Shown: piece by piece, positions 22,758 to 33,169 of the stretch | Numbering within the stretch: the stretch's first letter is position 1 | Layout: every line of letters begins with the position of its first letter | Assembly (NCBI GenBank): GCA_013350335.1 | Contig: CM023537.1 | Location: 48,978,111 to 49,042,110 of the forward strand | Length of the DNA: 64,000 nucleotides | Origin: Chimonanthus salicifolius | Taxonomy: Eukaryota; Streptophyta; Magnoliopsida; Laurales; Calycanthaceae | Reading direction: 5' to 3' | Program-made: the position numbers and the translations under genes | The notes under the pieces: model-generated | What the model saw: only the letters and a program-made list of their open reading frames with translations | Databases searched by the model: none | Told to the model about the DNA's origin: nothing

Positions 22758-24531
22758 GGGTGCCCATATAGACACTGATGCTTTCTGTCAGCAGACACCG
22801 AAGTTTAGATTTTAGGTGAAAATTACCATTCTGCCCTTAACGCATGAAGGAATCGATCGATTGATTTCCGAACGGGTGAAAGAAAACACCAAAATCGATC
22901 GATCGCACGATGCAGCGATCGATCCGTTTTCAAATGAAAAAATCAGCAGCGTAACAGATCGATCGCACGATAATCGATCCGTTTTCAAATGAAAAAATCA
23001 GCAGCGTAACAGATCGATCGCACAATCGTGCGATCGATATGTTTAAAAATAATTATATTATTTAAATAATAAAATCTCCTTTAAAACTTTAAAGTTATTT
23101 TTTAAGCATTGTGTATTTTCAAAATTTCTTAAATTTAATATCTGGACTAATTACAATAACCTGATAAAAATACTTTAAGACTTCAAGGTCTTTTGACACT
23201 CCTAAATATTTAAAACACAGTATTTTACAAATAAGGGTATCCCTAGGGTATGTCAAAAACACATTTAGGAGTGTTAAAAGACCTTAAAGTCTTAAAGTAT
23301 TTTTATCAGGTTATCGTAATTAGTCCGGATATTTAATTTGAGAAATTTTAAAAATACACAGTGCTTAAAAAATAACGTTAAAGTTTTATCTTTCCTTTAA
23401 AACTTTAAAGTTATTTTTTAAGCATTGTGTGTTTTCAAAATTTCTCAAATTTAATATCTGGACTAATTACGATAACCTGATAAAAATACTTTAAGACTTC
23501 AAGGTCTTTTGACACTCCTAAATATTTTAAACATAGTATTTTACAAATAAAGGTATCCCTAGGGTATGTCAAAAACACATTTAGGAGTATCAAAAGACCT
23601 TAAAGTCTTAAAGTATTTTTATCAGGTTATCGTAATTAGTCCGGATATTGAATTTCAGAAATTTTGAAAATACACAGTGCCTAAGAAATAACTTTAAAGT
23701 TTTAAAGGAAAGATAAAACTTTAAAGTTATTTCTTAGGCAGTGTATATTTTCAAAATTTCTGAAATTCAATATCCGGACTAATTACGATAACCTGATAAA
23801 AATACTTTAAGACTTCAAGGTCTTTTAACACTCCTAAATGTGTTTTTGACATGCCCTAGGATACCCTTATTTGTAAAATACTGTGTTTTAAATATTTAGG
23901 AGTGTCAAAAGACCTTGAAATCTTAAGGTATTTTTATCAGATTATTTTAATTAGTCCAGATATTAAATTTGAGAAATTTTGAAAACACACAATGCTTAAA
24001 AAACAAGTGTAAAGTTTTAAAGGAAAGATAAAACTTTAACATTATTTTTTAAGCACTGTGTATTTTTAAAATTTCTCAAATTAAATATCCGGACTAATTA
24101 CGATAACCTGATAAAAATACTTTAAGACTTCAAGGTCTTTTAACACTCCTAAATGTATTTTTGACGTACCCTAGGGATACCCTTATTTGTAAAATACTGT
24201 GTTTTAAATATTTAGGAGTGTCAAAAGACCTTAAAGTCTTAAGGTATTTTTATCAAATTATTTTAATTAGTCTAGATATTCAATTTGAGAAATTTTGGAA
24301 ATATACAGTGCTTAAAAAATAAGTGTAAAGTTTTAAAGGAAATTTTATTATTTAAATAATATAATTATTTTTAAACAGATGTTCATTTGAAAAGGGATCG
24401 ATCGCTGCATCGTGCGATCGATCGGTTTTGGTGTTTTCTTTCACCCGTTCGGGAATCAACCGATCGATTCCTTCATGCGTGAAGGGCAGAATGGTATTCG
24501 GTGTCTGCCATCGGTGTCTATATGGGCAGCC
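22758..24531. mobile_element. Foldback Mutator-like element with 9-bp target duplication
   Basis: The 1774-bp insert starts GGGTGCCCATATAGACAC and ends GGTGTCTATATGGGCAGCC. It is flanked by the direct repeat CCTTTTATA (22749-22757 and 24532-24540). Copy A has one CCTTTTATA (about 1918-1926) with no insert, which confirms target and element. The 9-bp duplication fits Mutator-like elements. Just inside each end lie ATTCTGCCCTT/AAGGGCAGAAT and GATCGATCGCACGATG arrays; the centre is four tandem palindromes. No protein is encoded, so mobilisation must have come from elsewhere. Confidence 0.9.
23081..24341. repeat. Four tandem ~315-bp palindromes inside the foldback element
   Basis: Units start at about 23083, 23398, 23716 and 24030. 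Each runs AACTTTAAAGTTATTT...CTGATAAAAATACTTTAAGA...AAGACCTTAAAGTCTTAAAG...TTTTTATCAG, i.e. each is itself a long imperfect inverted repeat centred on TACCCTAGGG-type text. Neighbouring half-units are also inverted with respect to each other, so many alternative hairpins are possible. Confidence 0.9.
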
Positions 24532-24756
24532 CCTTTTATATTAGCTTTGATATCTTCTCCTATCCACAACCATTTCACCATGCAAAAATTAATCCATGTC
24601 ATCTATTTTACTCATGCCATGGATGGGTTTGGTTGTTTTCTTTAGTACATAAATATAATACTGTTCCGGACCTAGATTAAAAGATTAAAAAATTAAAAAA
24701 ACACTTAAATTAGTCAAACCAAATTGACTAAATAGGATTTTCTTTAAGGTCCCAAG

Positions 24757-25251
24757 CAGTGTTATCAGAACCGGACCGAACCGCGACTGAACCGGCAGTT
24801 CAGCCGTGACCGCGTGGTCCGCGGTTTGGTCCGGCGAAAAAACCGACCGGCGGTCAAAATCGCATAAAACCGGTCAAAACCGCGGTTTTATGCAGTTTTG
24901 ACACCAAAACCGTGAACCACGGTTCATGGTTTTTTAATTTTTTTTATTTTTTTTTTTAAATTTTCTCCTTAAATAAATTGTGTATATTTGAAATATAAAA
25001 ATTTATTACTATTTCTATCCTATATATTTCACCGTTTTGGTATATTACTCAGAGTTTGAATGTTATTTTTAATATTTATATTAATATTATTGATAAAATA
25101 TATCATACTTGATATTATATATAATATTTATATTATTTTAATACTTGACCGACTTTTGCCGGCTTTTACCGGTTTTGACCGCGGACGAACCCGATTGAAC
25201 CCTGAGCACCTCGAAGACGGTTCGGTACACAGTCCGGTTCTGATAACATTG
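24757..25251. mobile_element. hAT-like MITE with 8-bp target duplication
   Basis: 495 bp with inverted ends CAGTGTTATCAGAACCGG and CCGGTTCTGATAACATTG, flanked by GTCCCAAG at 24749-24756 and 25252-25259. Copy A has a single GTCCCAAG at the matching place (about 2094-2101). An 8-bp duplication and CAG-type ends fit hAT. The interior is rich in CCGGTTTTGACCG-type text and encodes nothing recognisable. Confidence 0.9.
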
Positions 25252-25503
25252 GTCCCAAGTGAAACACAGAGTTACTCAAGTTTCTCCTCCAGAATAGAAT
25301 CCCAACCCAATCTCGATTAGATATTTAGATTAACTAAGAAATGAAAAGCCCAATATAACCATGATCATGATCATGCAAGAGAGGATCTCACTCACATTTT
25401 TCATCCGAATTAAGAAAAACTTCATCCATTCATTCATTAATTCATAGTAGAAAGAAACAGGAAAGATCCAAGGAACAAAACGGTGTAATGGAAGATCTAG
25501 TTT

Positions 25504-25980
25504 TCAGGCGACCTTGACTTCGATGGTCTTGGGCTTCTTGGGTTCAGGCGGGGGAAGCTTTTCGACGGTGACGGTGAGAACCCCATCTTGACAGACGGCC
25601 GATATCTTCTCCATGTTGGCATTTTCCGGAAGCATAAACTTTCTCATGAACTTGCCGATCCGGCGCTCCATCCTAACGTACTTGGCGCCGTCCTTGTCAT
25701 CTGACTCCCTCTTTCGCTCGCCGCTGATGACGAGCATGTTGTCGTCCTCCACCTGCACCTTGATGTCGCTGGATTTGAGGCCAGGCATGTCGATGATGAA
25801 GACGTAAGAATTTGGATACTCCTTGACGTCTGCAGGAGTGGACGCCATGGCTTTGGCATCGCGGACGTAGGTGCGGGTTGGCGCGTTGAAGGCCTTATCC
25901 ATTCCTTCAGGCATTTCGTCGAGCATGTGGTGGAGGGTGGAAAAAAGAGGGTTCTCCAGACCCATCATCCTCAAATCCAT
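25504..25980 (-). CDS. Cytosolic class II small heat-shock protein, copy B
   Basis: An intact 158-residue paralogue of the gene at 2452-2928, with the same class II N-terminal arm, alpha-crystallin domain (about 45-140) and G-V-L at 133-135. The ATG is 25978-25980; the codon before it is GTG, which should not be taken as a start because copy A has no equivalent. Differences from copy A are D18H, I37T, A93S, V99A, Q154E and N156K, all outside the G-V-L motif. Both frames are open and both promoters keep their heat-shock sites, so both copies probably work. Its 3' flank has been shortened compared with copy A. Confidence 0.95.
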   Translation of the reverse strand: MDLRMMGLENPLFSTLHHMLDEMPEGMDKAFNAPTRTYVRDAKAMASTPADVKEYPNSYVFIIDMPGLKSSDIKVQVEDDNMLVISGERKRESDDKDGAKYVRMERRIGKFMRKFMLPENANMEKISAVCQDGVLTVTVEKLPPPEPKKPKTIEVKVA

Positions 25981-26092
25981 CACTGCTTCTTCTCTGTTGC
26001 GATTGATTGCTTGCTTTGCGGTAATTTCAGGTATCTCTTCGTCTATTCCCCGAGAATTGATGATCCGATTAAAAGAGAGGAAATTTGGTGAG

Positions 26093-26201
26093 AATTTATA
26101 AGCAGAGAGAAGAGCAAGAAGGTTCTAGAGAGAGAAGAGGAATTGAAGAGAGAGACAGTGGAGGTTCCAGTCTCTTCTAAAAGTGTCGAATGCTTCTGGA
26201 A
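26093..26201 (-). promoter_or_regulatory. Heat-shock promoter elements of sHSP copy B
   Basis: On the minus strand a TATA box (CTTATAAATT, 26093-26102), then GAACCTTC (26118-26125) and TTCCAGAA (26194-26201) half-site pairs, at the same spacing as in copy A. Intervening sequence differs by a few substitutions. Confidence 0.7.
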
Positions 26202-27334
26202 CGCCATGGAAGGCTCTCGGCCTGTCACTCTCAAATGGCTTCAAGTTCGTAATTAACTAATTCCGAAACAAAATGACAGGGTCTTAAAAAAAAATTCCAG
26301 TTTAAAGGGTTTCGTTCATTCGTACCAGAACCGAGATTCGAATTCGTTTTGAACCAACTGTGATAATTTAGTGAATTTTAATAATTTTAGTAAAAAATAA
26401 GAGAAAAATAAAATAAATGTTAATAAGTGTTTAATAAATTTGTTGTTAGTTTAAATCAGTGAATTTGCGCTAGCTAATGCAATTCAGTATATTGTTTTAA
26501 GAAAATATTTTTATTTTAAACTATAGATGATCCATTCATTTATTTCTTTTTTGTTTTATTTTGATTAAAATATTGTTATAAAATAAAAATATTTTAAAAG
26601 TATTATAAATTCTTGCCCAGAGCAAATGAGGAAAGTGCTCTCGTGTAAATTTAAGAACTGATTTAAGAATAGAAATGTTTTTCCTGATTTACTTTAGAGG
26701 AAAAATCATTGTCGATTGATATCCTATAAAATATTATATATGCGCTAAGATTGTTATCCAACGAAAACAATTTTTTTTATTTTAATATGTAGTTTAAATC
26801 AGCAAAATTGCTCTAGTACAAATTCCCTAATTTTTCATTTTATATTAAGATAAATAAATAAAATGAGTGGCTCATCTATATTTTTAAGAATAGAATTTTT
26901 TTCTTAAAATAATATGATGATTTTGTACTAGCCATTGTCACAAATACCACTCAAGATATTAACGACTATTGATATTATTAGAATATTTTCAAATTTTTGA
27001 GATTTTTATAGGATATCATTGGAAAAATCTTGTAAAAAATAAAATATTTAAAAATTAATGAAAATAGTATAAAATAAAAAATCTTAATACCATTTATAAA
27101 TCTATCAAAGAATTCTAAAATATAATGAACATGTCATCCAAATAAATGAATTCACAGCAGATGCTTCACAACACGTGTGCCATGTGTCATGAATCTGCCT
27201 TGTTCAACACATATTTAGCATTCAGGTTGTCACCTCCCATGGCTAAATGTTCATGCAGACCATCTATGTTTTTAATAAGCATGACTGCAGTAAAACTCTT
27301 ATTGTTTTTGTTACATGGAATGACAAAAATAATA

Positions 27335-27515
27335 TTTCTCGTCTTATTTTAGTTGTCTTTTTTAAAATATTTGTATTTTTTAAGAAATCTTTTGTATAAG
27401 GTTAGCACTGATCTCATCCATTTTCAACACACTTGATGCTACCAAATATAAATGAGACAATATTTTGAGACAATTCTAAAATCTATATAAGACAACTAAA
27501 TTAAGACAGATGGAA
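27335..27515. mobile_element. Stowaway-like MITE
   Basis: Imperfect terminal inverted repeats (left TCTCGTCTTATTTTAGTTGT; right, reversed, CATCTGTCTTAATTTAGTTG) flanked by TA. About 181 bp, non-coding. It lies just beyond the right breakpoint of duplication copy B and resembles the MITE at 45415-45605. Confidence 0.65.
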
Positions 27516-27714
27516 TATATGTATCTAATTTTTGCGAACAATTATTTATATGATTCATAGTTTGATATTGAGTAAAAAGTTTCAAGAAGGTTATATGACA
27601 TATATAGTTTAAGGAGCGCGATCCTCCAACGGGCATTTTGTGTCCACGAACACGGGATTTTACTATTCCCGATTTTACCCTCTCCATCTGTACCGTAATC
27701 ACGAGAAAAGTTCG

Positions 27715-28085
27715 AACTTGGATCACCAAACCTGATCCCTTAATCTCCCTCGACGAACCGAATTGACTGAATACTTGAATGTCCCAAAACGGATCACCGA
27801 CCAGATCCCTTAATGGCCTTTGGTGAGCCGAATTCACCTAATGTAAAAAAAGGATCACCGACCAGATCCCTTAATGGCCTTTGGCGAGCCGAATTCACCG
27901 AATGTAGAAAAACGGATCCCCGACTGGATCCCTTAATGGAACTCGAAGAGCCGAATAGAGGAATGTCCAAAAACGGATCACCAACCGGATCCCTTAATGG
28001 CCCTTTGGCGAGCCGAATTCGGCGGTTGAGATAGGAATGTCTAAAATCGGATCACCAACTGGATCACTTAGAAACATGTCGGCGA
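27715..28085. repeat. 3' array of ~62-bp units
   Basis: Six units of the form GGATCACCGACCGGATCCC TTAATGGCC..TTGG, GCGAGCCGAATTCACCGAA, TGTCCAAAAAC. Each contains a near-palindromic GGATC..GATCC block and a GGCGAGCCGAA block that matches half of the palindrome used in the 5' array at 30240-30845. Confidence 0.8.
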
Positions 28086-28516
28086 ACCAAATTTCTGTAT
28101 ACCACTTAAGACCGAGCACTTGATAGTAGGTCTTTTCTTATACATTGCAATCACACAGGCGTTCAAAATTACTTTTAATTCAAATATAGATATTTTCAAA
28201 ACATTCATAGCCTTCAAATATAGATTATGACATATGAAAACAAATGACCTCAATCAGTTGGGCAATTTTTAGTGCTGTGCTGATTTTTTTTTGCCTAGTA
28301 TCAAAGGGATTTTTTAGTCATAATTTATCCATTGTACAAACTAGAATTTTGTAGAAGGAAAGGCACTGAATCACTAGTTGGCATTCATTCATCTGAAAAT
28401 GAAAGGGAACAATTTTTTAATAATGCATATCAAAATATCATAGGAAAAAAAGTACTTTATATACAGAGGAATGCTTGTAAATTTACAAAAAAAATAAAAA
28501 GAAACTCTGGAGGACA

Positions 28517-30137
28517 TCAGACGCCAGTCAATCTTGTTTTCACAGGAGCATCAGGTGTTGCAGGAGTTCCAGAGACGGTTGTAGCAGTTGATATGACAGG
28601 AGATGCAGAGGCAGCAGTAGGTGTGGCAAGAGGTGCAAAGATAGCAACGGGAGTGGGAGCAGGTCTAGTTGATTCTGCAGTGGAGTCTGGAGAATGAACT
28701 GGAGATGCAAGTGGAGATGAAGCTGTAGCATCAGCTGGAGATGCAGCAGCAGCAGCATTTGGAGATGCATCTGGAGATGGAGAAGCAGCAGCAGCTGGAG
28801 ATGCATTAGCTAGAGATGGATCGAACTCTGGAACAGCAGGTGGAGATGCAGCCTGTGTGGCTAGATGTGCAGGTGGAATAACGATGCCCATGTGACTTGC
28901 TAAAGCATCCAATGTTCTACCCATCTTGTCCAAGCGACTGATGACATACTCCTTGAATTCTCTGAAATAAGCTGGTTCAAATTCATTAGTGGCATTAGAA
29001 GTTGCAGAAGTAAAGGCAACATTTGTCGAACGACGGGCATTGGTAAGTGGAAGTGATTGAACATGTCCGAGTTCAAGCTGTTGGTATTCAATCTCTCGGA
29101 CTTCAACTTCTTCGATTTGTCTTTTGGTACCCTTTTCTTTCCGAACCCAAACATCGTCGACCAGTTTATAGCCAATAAATATTGTGGTGTCATTTAGACT
29201 GTTCGAATGTTTGAGATCAATTCTATCCTCCGTGGGAGATGAACTTTGAATTTCCTAAAAATTGAGGTTAAAAGGACTGCATATAGAAGAAGGGCTTTAT
29301 GTTTTTTGTTTGTAACTTGGATGTATTTGAGAACAAGATATCCAAGGTTGACATTCCTTTTATTAAGGAGACATCAGCATCACAAACAGATCTAAATATG
29401 AAATTTCGTCAACATGTCCACCTCTTGGAAGAATGTTGTTAAAAATGATGAGATGAACAAAGCGCCATTCTAGAGTGATTTGACTAGCAGAGACCTTAAA
29501 GAGAGAAATAATATCAGTCCTATTACAGATCTCTTTTAAAATGTCTAGTGTATTGTAATCTTCCATAACAATCCAACTGTTTGTTTCATATCTTCCGACT
29601 CCTCCTGTAGGTATCTGAAACATCTCTTCCAATGATTCTACAGTCAGTTCAATTTTGACGCCACGTACTGTGGACACAATAGCATTACCGGTAGCTTTGG
29701 TAATGTTACAGTAAAATTCCCTTACAAGGGTGGGACAGTAGAAATTGTTTTCCTGTTGAATAAATTTTACCCATCCCTACACCCTGAAAGAACTCTTTCA
29801 AACGAAATGGATATGCATCATACACACTTACGTTGATACTCTTATCAGGAATCACTTTCCTTTAGAATAATCCACTTTTGAAGCGTTTGAAAGCTTCGTC
29901 CGACACGAACAGATGTGCCATTTCACGAAATTTGGTCCTTCTCTGCTCAGTAGCCTCCTCGCCAAGGTTCTCTCTTCAATTCTCTCTTCAGTCGCAGTTC
30001 TTTCCTCTGTTCTCTCTTCTATTCTCTCTACAGGTTCTCTCCTGACCTCTCTCTTCATTAGTCGCCTCAGTTCTCTGCCTCTTTGTTGGTCTGGAGACGA
30101 CTGCTACCCTCCCCTTTCTGCGAGTCTTCGGTGACAT
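28517..30137 (-). pseudogene. 'Putative plant transposon protein' pseudogene
   Basis: Starts at ATG 30135-30137 with a basic N terminus (MSPKTRRKGRVAVVSR), passes a premature stop and frame changes, then shows FKRFKSG, EFYCNITKATGNAIVSTVRG, MFQIPTGGVGRYETNSW and FNNILPRGG, which align with KEFYANMSE, VRG, YEPNSW and RKNILPRKG of the intact protein at 13504-14886. The C-terminal part (28517-28933) has a segment MDKMGRTLDALASH and a long Pro/Ala/Ser tail (units like ASPAAAASPSPDASP). At least two frame breaks disable it. Sequence identity to the intact gene is low, so the two are old relatives and not recent copies. Confidence 0.75.
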
Positions 30138-30239
30138 CGAGTGTAATAGGTGAGGACGAATTAGGGAAAGAAAAGAGATTGAAATTTCAATGAGATTCGC
30201 AGGAGAGATTTAGAAAAATGGAGTCGATTTGAGGGAGAA

Positions 30240-30845
30240 TCGGATCGCCAAGCGTTGTCGGATCACCAAGGGTTCGGGAGTTGGGGAAGAAAAAATAGGA
30301 ATGGACTTAAACCTCTCAATTTGGGTATTAATATAACCTTAAGTCGACATTTCATCGAGCTGAATCGACCTTTCGACAATCCGAATTGGATATTCTTAGC
30401 GATCCGAATGTACTGAGAGGGGCGCAGGCTTAAGGTCGGCTCGCCAAGTAATTCTTGGCGAGCCGAATTAGAGATAAACGGATTGCCAAGAATTTCTTGG
30501 TGAACCGAATACAGGAAACCATCGGCTCGCCAAGAATGCTTGGCGATCCGAATTTGACGAGAATCCTCTGTATCCAGAGGAAAGAGATAATCGGCTCGTC
30601 AAGAATTTCTTGGCGAACCGAATATAGGAAACATCGGCTCGCCAAGAATTCTTGGCGAACCGAATTCGACGAGAGCAGCATGTATACAGAGAAAGAGAGA
30701 ATCAGCTCGCCAAGAAATTCTTGACTATCCGAATTTTACTAAAGCAAAGCAACGAGAGAATCCGGATCGCCAAGAATTTCCTGGTGAGCCGAATACAGGA
30801 AACCATCGGCTCGCGAAGAATTCTTAGCGAACCGAATACAGGCAC
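30240..30845. repeat. 5' array of CTCGCCAAGAATTCTTGGCGA palindromes
   Basis: Eight or more units of a ~30-bp palindrome: TCGGCTCGCCAAGAA / TTCTTGGCGAACCGAA, separated by 12-35 bp with TACAGGAAACCA or GACGAGAG-type spacers. Two looser units precede at 30240-30280. Most units lie upstream of a TATA-like GGTTATATTAA (about 30327-30337, minus strand). Confidence 0.9.
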
Positions 30846-30849
30846 ATAT

Positions 30850-31097
30850 TTTGTTTGTCATTCTTTTCTGTTTAATTTTTACAGCCCGATCCCAAAATGA
30901 AATTATCCCAATATGAAATGCATGTTACTCCATTTAAAAAAATTCAAATACAGTAACATTAGAAAGAAGGCACTGTTGCGAAATTCAACAATATCATTTC
31001 ATTGATTTCCAAATAAGTACATATGGTTAGGAGAGGAGTAAAAGAAACATTATCAAAATGTTTACAAAATATCAAAAAATAAGTCATAAAAAACTAT
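30850..31097. other. AT-rich 3' flank of the third transposon-protein fragment
   Basis: No gene recognised. It contains a thymidine/adenine-rich stretch that, on the minus strand, would follow the stop codon at 31098-31100. Confidence 0.4.
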
Positions 31098-31288
31098 CTA
31101 ATCAGAGTCATCAAAGTCATTAGGAGCTGCTGGAGAAGGAGAAGGGTCGATACATCGGTTAAGGTTGACGATCGATTTTTTTAATGCAGAGAATTCTTCA
31201 TTGGCACTCTGGCTGAATTCTTTCATGAATTTTTCTAGTCCATCCAGAATCGGCTCAATTTGAGACACACGTTCTTCGATTTTGCAAA
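31098..31288 (-). pseudogene. C-terminal fragment of a third transposon protein
   Basis: The minus strand encodes IEERVSQIEPILDGLEKF, then KSIVNLNR, PSPSPAAPND and a DSD end with stop at 31098-31100. The start resembles the coiled-coil IEERLMGRLEGM of the 13504-14886 protein. The frame is cut at about 31288, where DREB2-like sequence begins, so at least 85% of the protein is missing. Confidence 0.6.
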
Positions 31289-31745
31289 CGAGTCCATGTA
31301 TATAGGAGATGTTGGACTATCGAGCGTGGGGATGTACTACAGATTGAGGTGGAAGAAGAGCCTATAGGTCATCTCCAAAAGTACTCTATGGATAACACGT
31401 CTCTATGAAAATTGTCATGTGTGTCATGTTCTACACTCTCATTCCAATTGCAGAACCCTAAAGAGCAGGGCCCTACATTTGTGAACCAAAGCCACAATTT
31501 CTGTTAGACAAATGAGACTGGAATGAACTATGTGTGGGCTCCCACATCTTCTACACTTTCATTTCAATTGCAGAACGTTGATGAACAAATATCTGGTAGT
31601 ATGTCTCACATAAAGCATGCTCCTGCATATGTGAATTACAACCATGATGTTTGCTGGACACCTGAGACTAGGATGGACTATGATAAGCAACGGTTACATG
31701 AATAGGATTTTTATGACTTTGGTGATTTTCAGATTGGCATTTAAG
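31288..31745 (+). pseudogene. DREB2-type pseudogene, 3' part
   Basis: Begins inside a unit of the repeat seen at 8225-9115 (CCATGTATATAGGAGATG, GTGGAAGAAGAGCCTATAGG) and runs on into a C-terminal region (TLSFQLQN, SGSMSHIKHAPAYVNYN, MDYDKQRL) resembling the acidic end of DREB2 proteins. Disabling changes: a Cys-to-stop TGA at 31406-31408, a TAG near 31503-31505 and a TAG after HE near 31704. Either this is the end of the pseudogene at 7844, separated by 22 kb of inserted and duplicated DNA, or it belongs to a second duplicate that has lost its 5' half. Confidence 0.75.
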
Positions 31746-32127
31746 GCTAGAAAAATCCTCATTGCATGGTTTTGCTTTCTTCTTGGTTCTGTATCTAAAA
31801 CAATTGTGAGCTGATTATCTGCTCTCTTTTTTCATGAAGAGGGAGGATTACACATTTCTTTCATTCATTGTTCTTCTCTCTTCCTAACTGTCAAGGAGTA
31901 AAAGGATTTTATGGTTGTCATATTCTTTTTGTTTTCCATTTTGTATCAAGCAATATAGTTTGGCCCATTTGTATACTTGGAGTGTACATTGCAGAATGTA
32001 AATGTGTAGCAATACAAAATAAAATTGTCATAATTATCTATTTTAGTGAGATTGTTTCATTAATCAAATTACTATATAGGTGTGTGCATTCTAAATCCTA
32101 GCATTGCAGTATCTAAAAGGTTGTATA
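31746..32127. other. Former 3' flank of the DREB2-like gene
   Basis: Non-coding. It follows the DREB2-like C-terminal text without a visible break and ends at the hAT-like insertion. Possibly an old 3' untranslated region. Confidence 0.35.
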
Positions 32128-32135
32128 ATTTACAT

Positions 32136-33068
32136 TAGGGGTGAAACTTGGGTTGGGTTTTGGCTCGACCTGCATGACCCAAGCAAAAAAATTTGTCGGT
32201 TGGGCTACACATATTTTAAATTAGGGTCAGGTCAGGTTAAAGGAAAAAAATCACGGATGAAATTCGGGTCGGGTCTGGTCGGGTTGAGGATTTTAAAATT
32301 TAACTCGACCCGACCTGACTTGAGAAGACTCGCCCCGGAAAAATTCGACCCAACCTAAATACCTAACTAATATAAAAGCTTTTTTTTGCCATTAACGCTA
32401 ATACTCTTACAATGTGCAAACCCTCAGCCGTCTATTCTTCATGCAATTCCTCTCTTCTTCTACAGGTAGTTTCCTAGCTTTTTTTTTCTCTCTTCTTCTT
32501 TCTTCTCTCTTTCTCGTCTCTCTTTTTTCTCTCTCCACCATTCGGCCAGATCTACTTCGGACTGCATTTTTCGTTGCACAGATCTACCCACCCAACATCT
32601 GCAACTATAATCTCCATCATCAAACAGTCACCGCTTGCAAGCACGTCCACCACCCATTCACGCCCAGATCTGTTTTCCAAGAGTGTTGCACGTTTCCTCC
32701 TTTAGTGGTAGGGAAAGTGATGGTCACATTGGATTTTTCTTTTCTTTTTTATGTTTTTTAAAAGATATTTAGGACTTAAAAATGGCATTTGCCAAATCCC
32801 ATTGAATTCCCATGGTGCTTGCAACTTAGACGCCAACAGTCTGGCATATTGGTTAATTTGGAATCACCAGATCAGTTTGGGCAGCAGGTCAGCCTGGGTT
32901 GGGCCGAGTCAACAAGCGGGTTGAGGATATTAAAATTCGGGTCGGGTTGGGTTGACTAAACAGGGTTATCAACGGGTCGAGTCGGGTCGGTCCGGTTCAA
33001 TATGTTTTGACATGGGTTAAGATTGAATTTATCAAAACCCAGCTCGACCCGCCCGAGTTTCAACCCTA
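32136..33068. mobile_element. Non-autonomous hAT-like element
   Basis: 933 bp with inverted ends TAGGGGTGAAACT and AGTTTCAACCCTA and an exact 8-bp target duplication ATTTACAT (32128-32135, 33069-33076). Subterminal text is full of GGGTCGGGTCGAG/CTCGACCCGACC. No transposase. A CT-rich stretch (32450-32560) encodes only low-complexity frames. Confidence 0.85.
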
Positions 33069-33169
33069 ATTTACATAGTTAATATATAAAAGCAACTATC
33101 AATACAAATTTACATCTTTGATTCTTTTTCTTACTGCATGTTTCTTAAAATGACAAGGGAAAGATATCA

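Larger units (their letters stand above)
20846..27287. repeat. Segmental duplication, copy B
   Basis: Second copy of the segment at the window start: CCTGAATTTACCAAATAGG begins both. It carries an sHSP gene and continues past the site where copy A has a solo LTR, ending at AATAAGCATGACTGC (about 27287). Two elements are inserted only here (22758-24531 and 24757-25251). Local expansions of short repeats near 21830-22020 are also private to this copy. Confidence 0.9.
27600..31288 (-). mobile_element. Second transposon-protein element (ends unresolved)
   Basis: Contains, from right to left, a palindrome array, a broken transposon-protein gene and a 3' array. The left flank (27629-27720) has GATTTTACTATTCCCGATTT and TTACCCTCTCC, reminiscent of the subterminal text of the Mutator-like elements here. 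No matching right terminus or target duplication was found; at the right it abuts a C-terminal fragment of a third protein. Limits are therefore approximate. Confidence 0.4.

Noticed and set aside
25981..25983. GTG one codon before the sHSP copy B ATG as a start
   Set aside because: Plant cytosolic genes start at ATG, and the paralogue has a different codon there.
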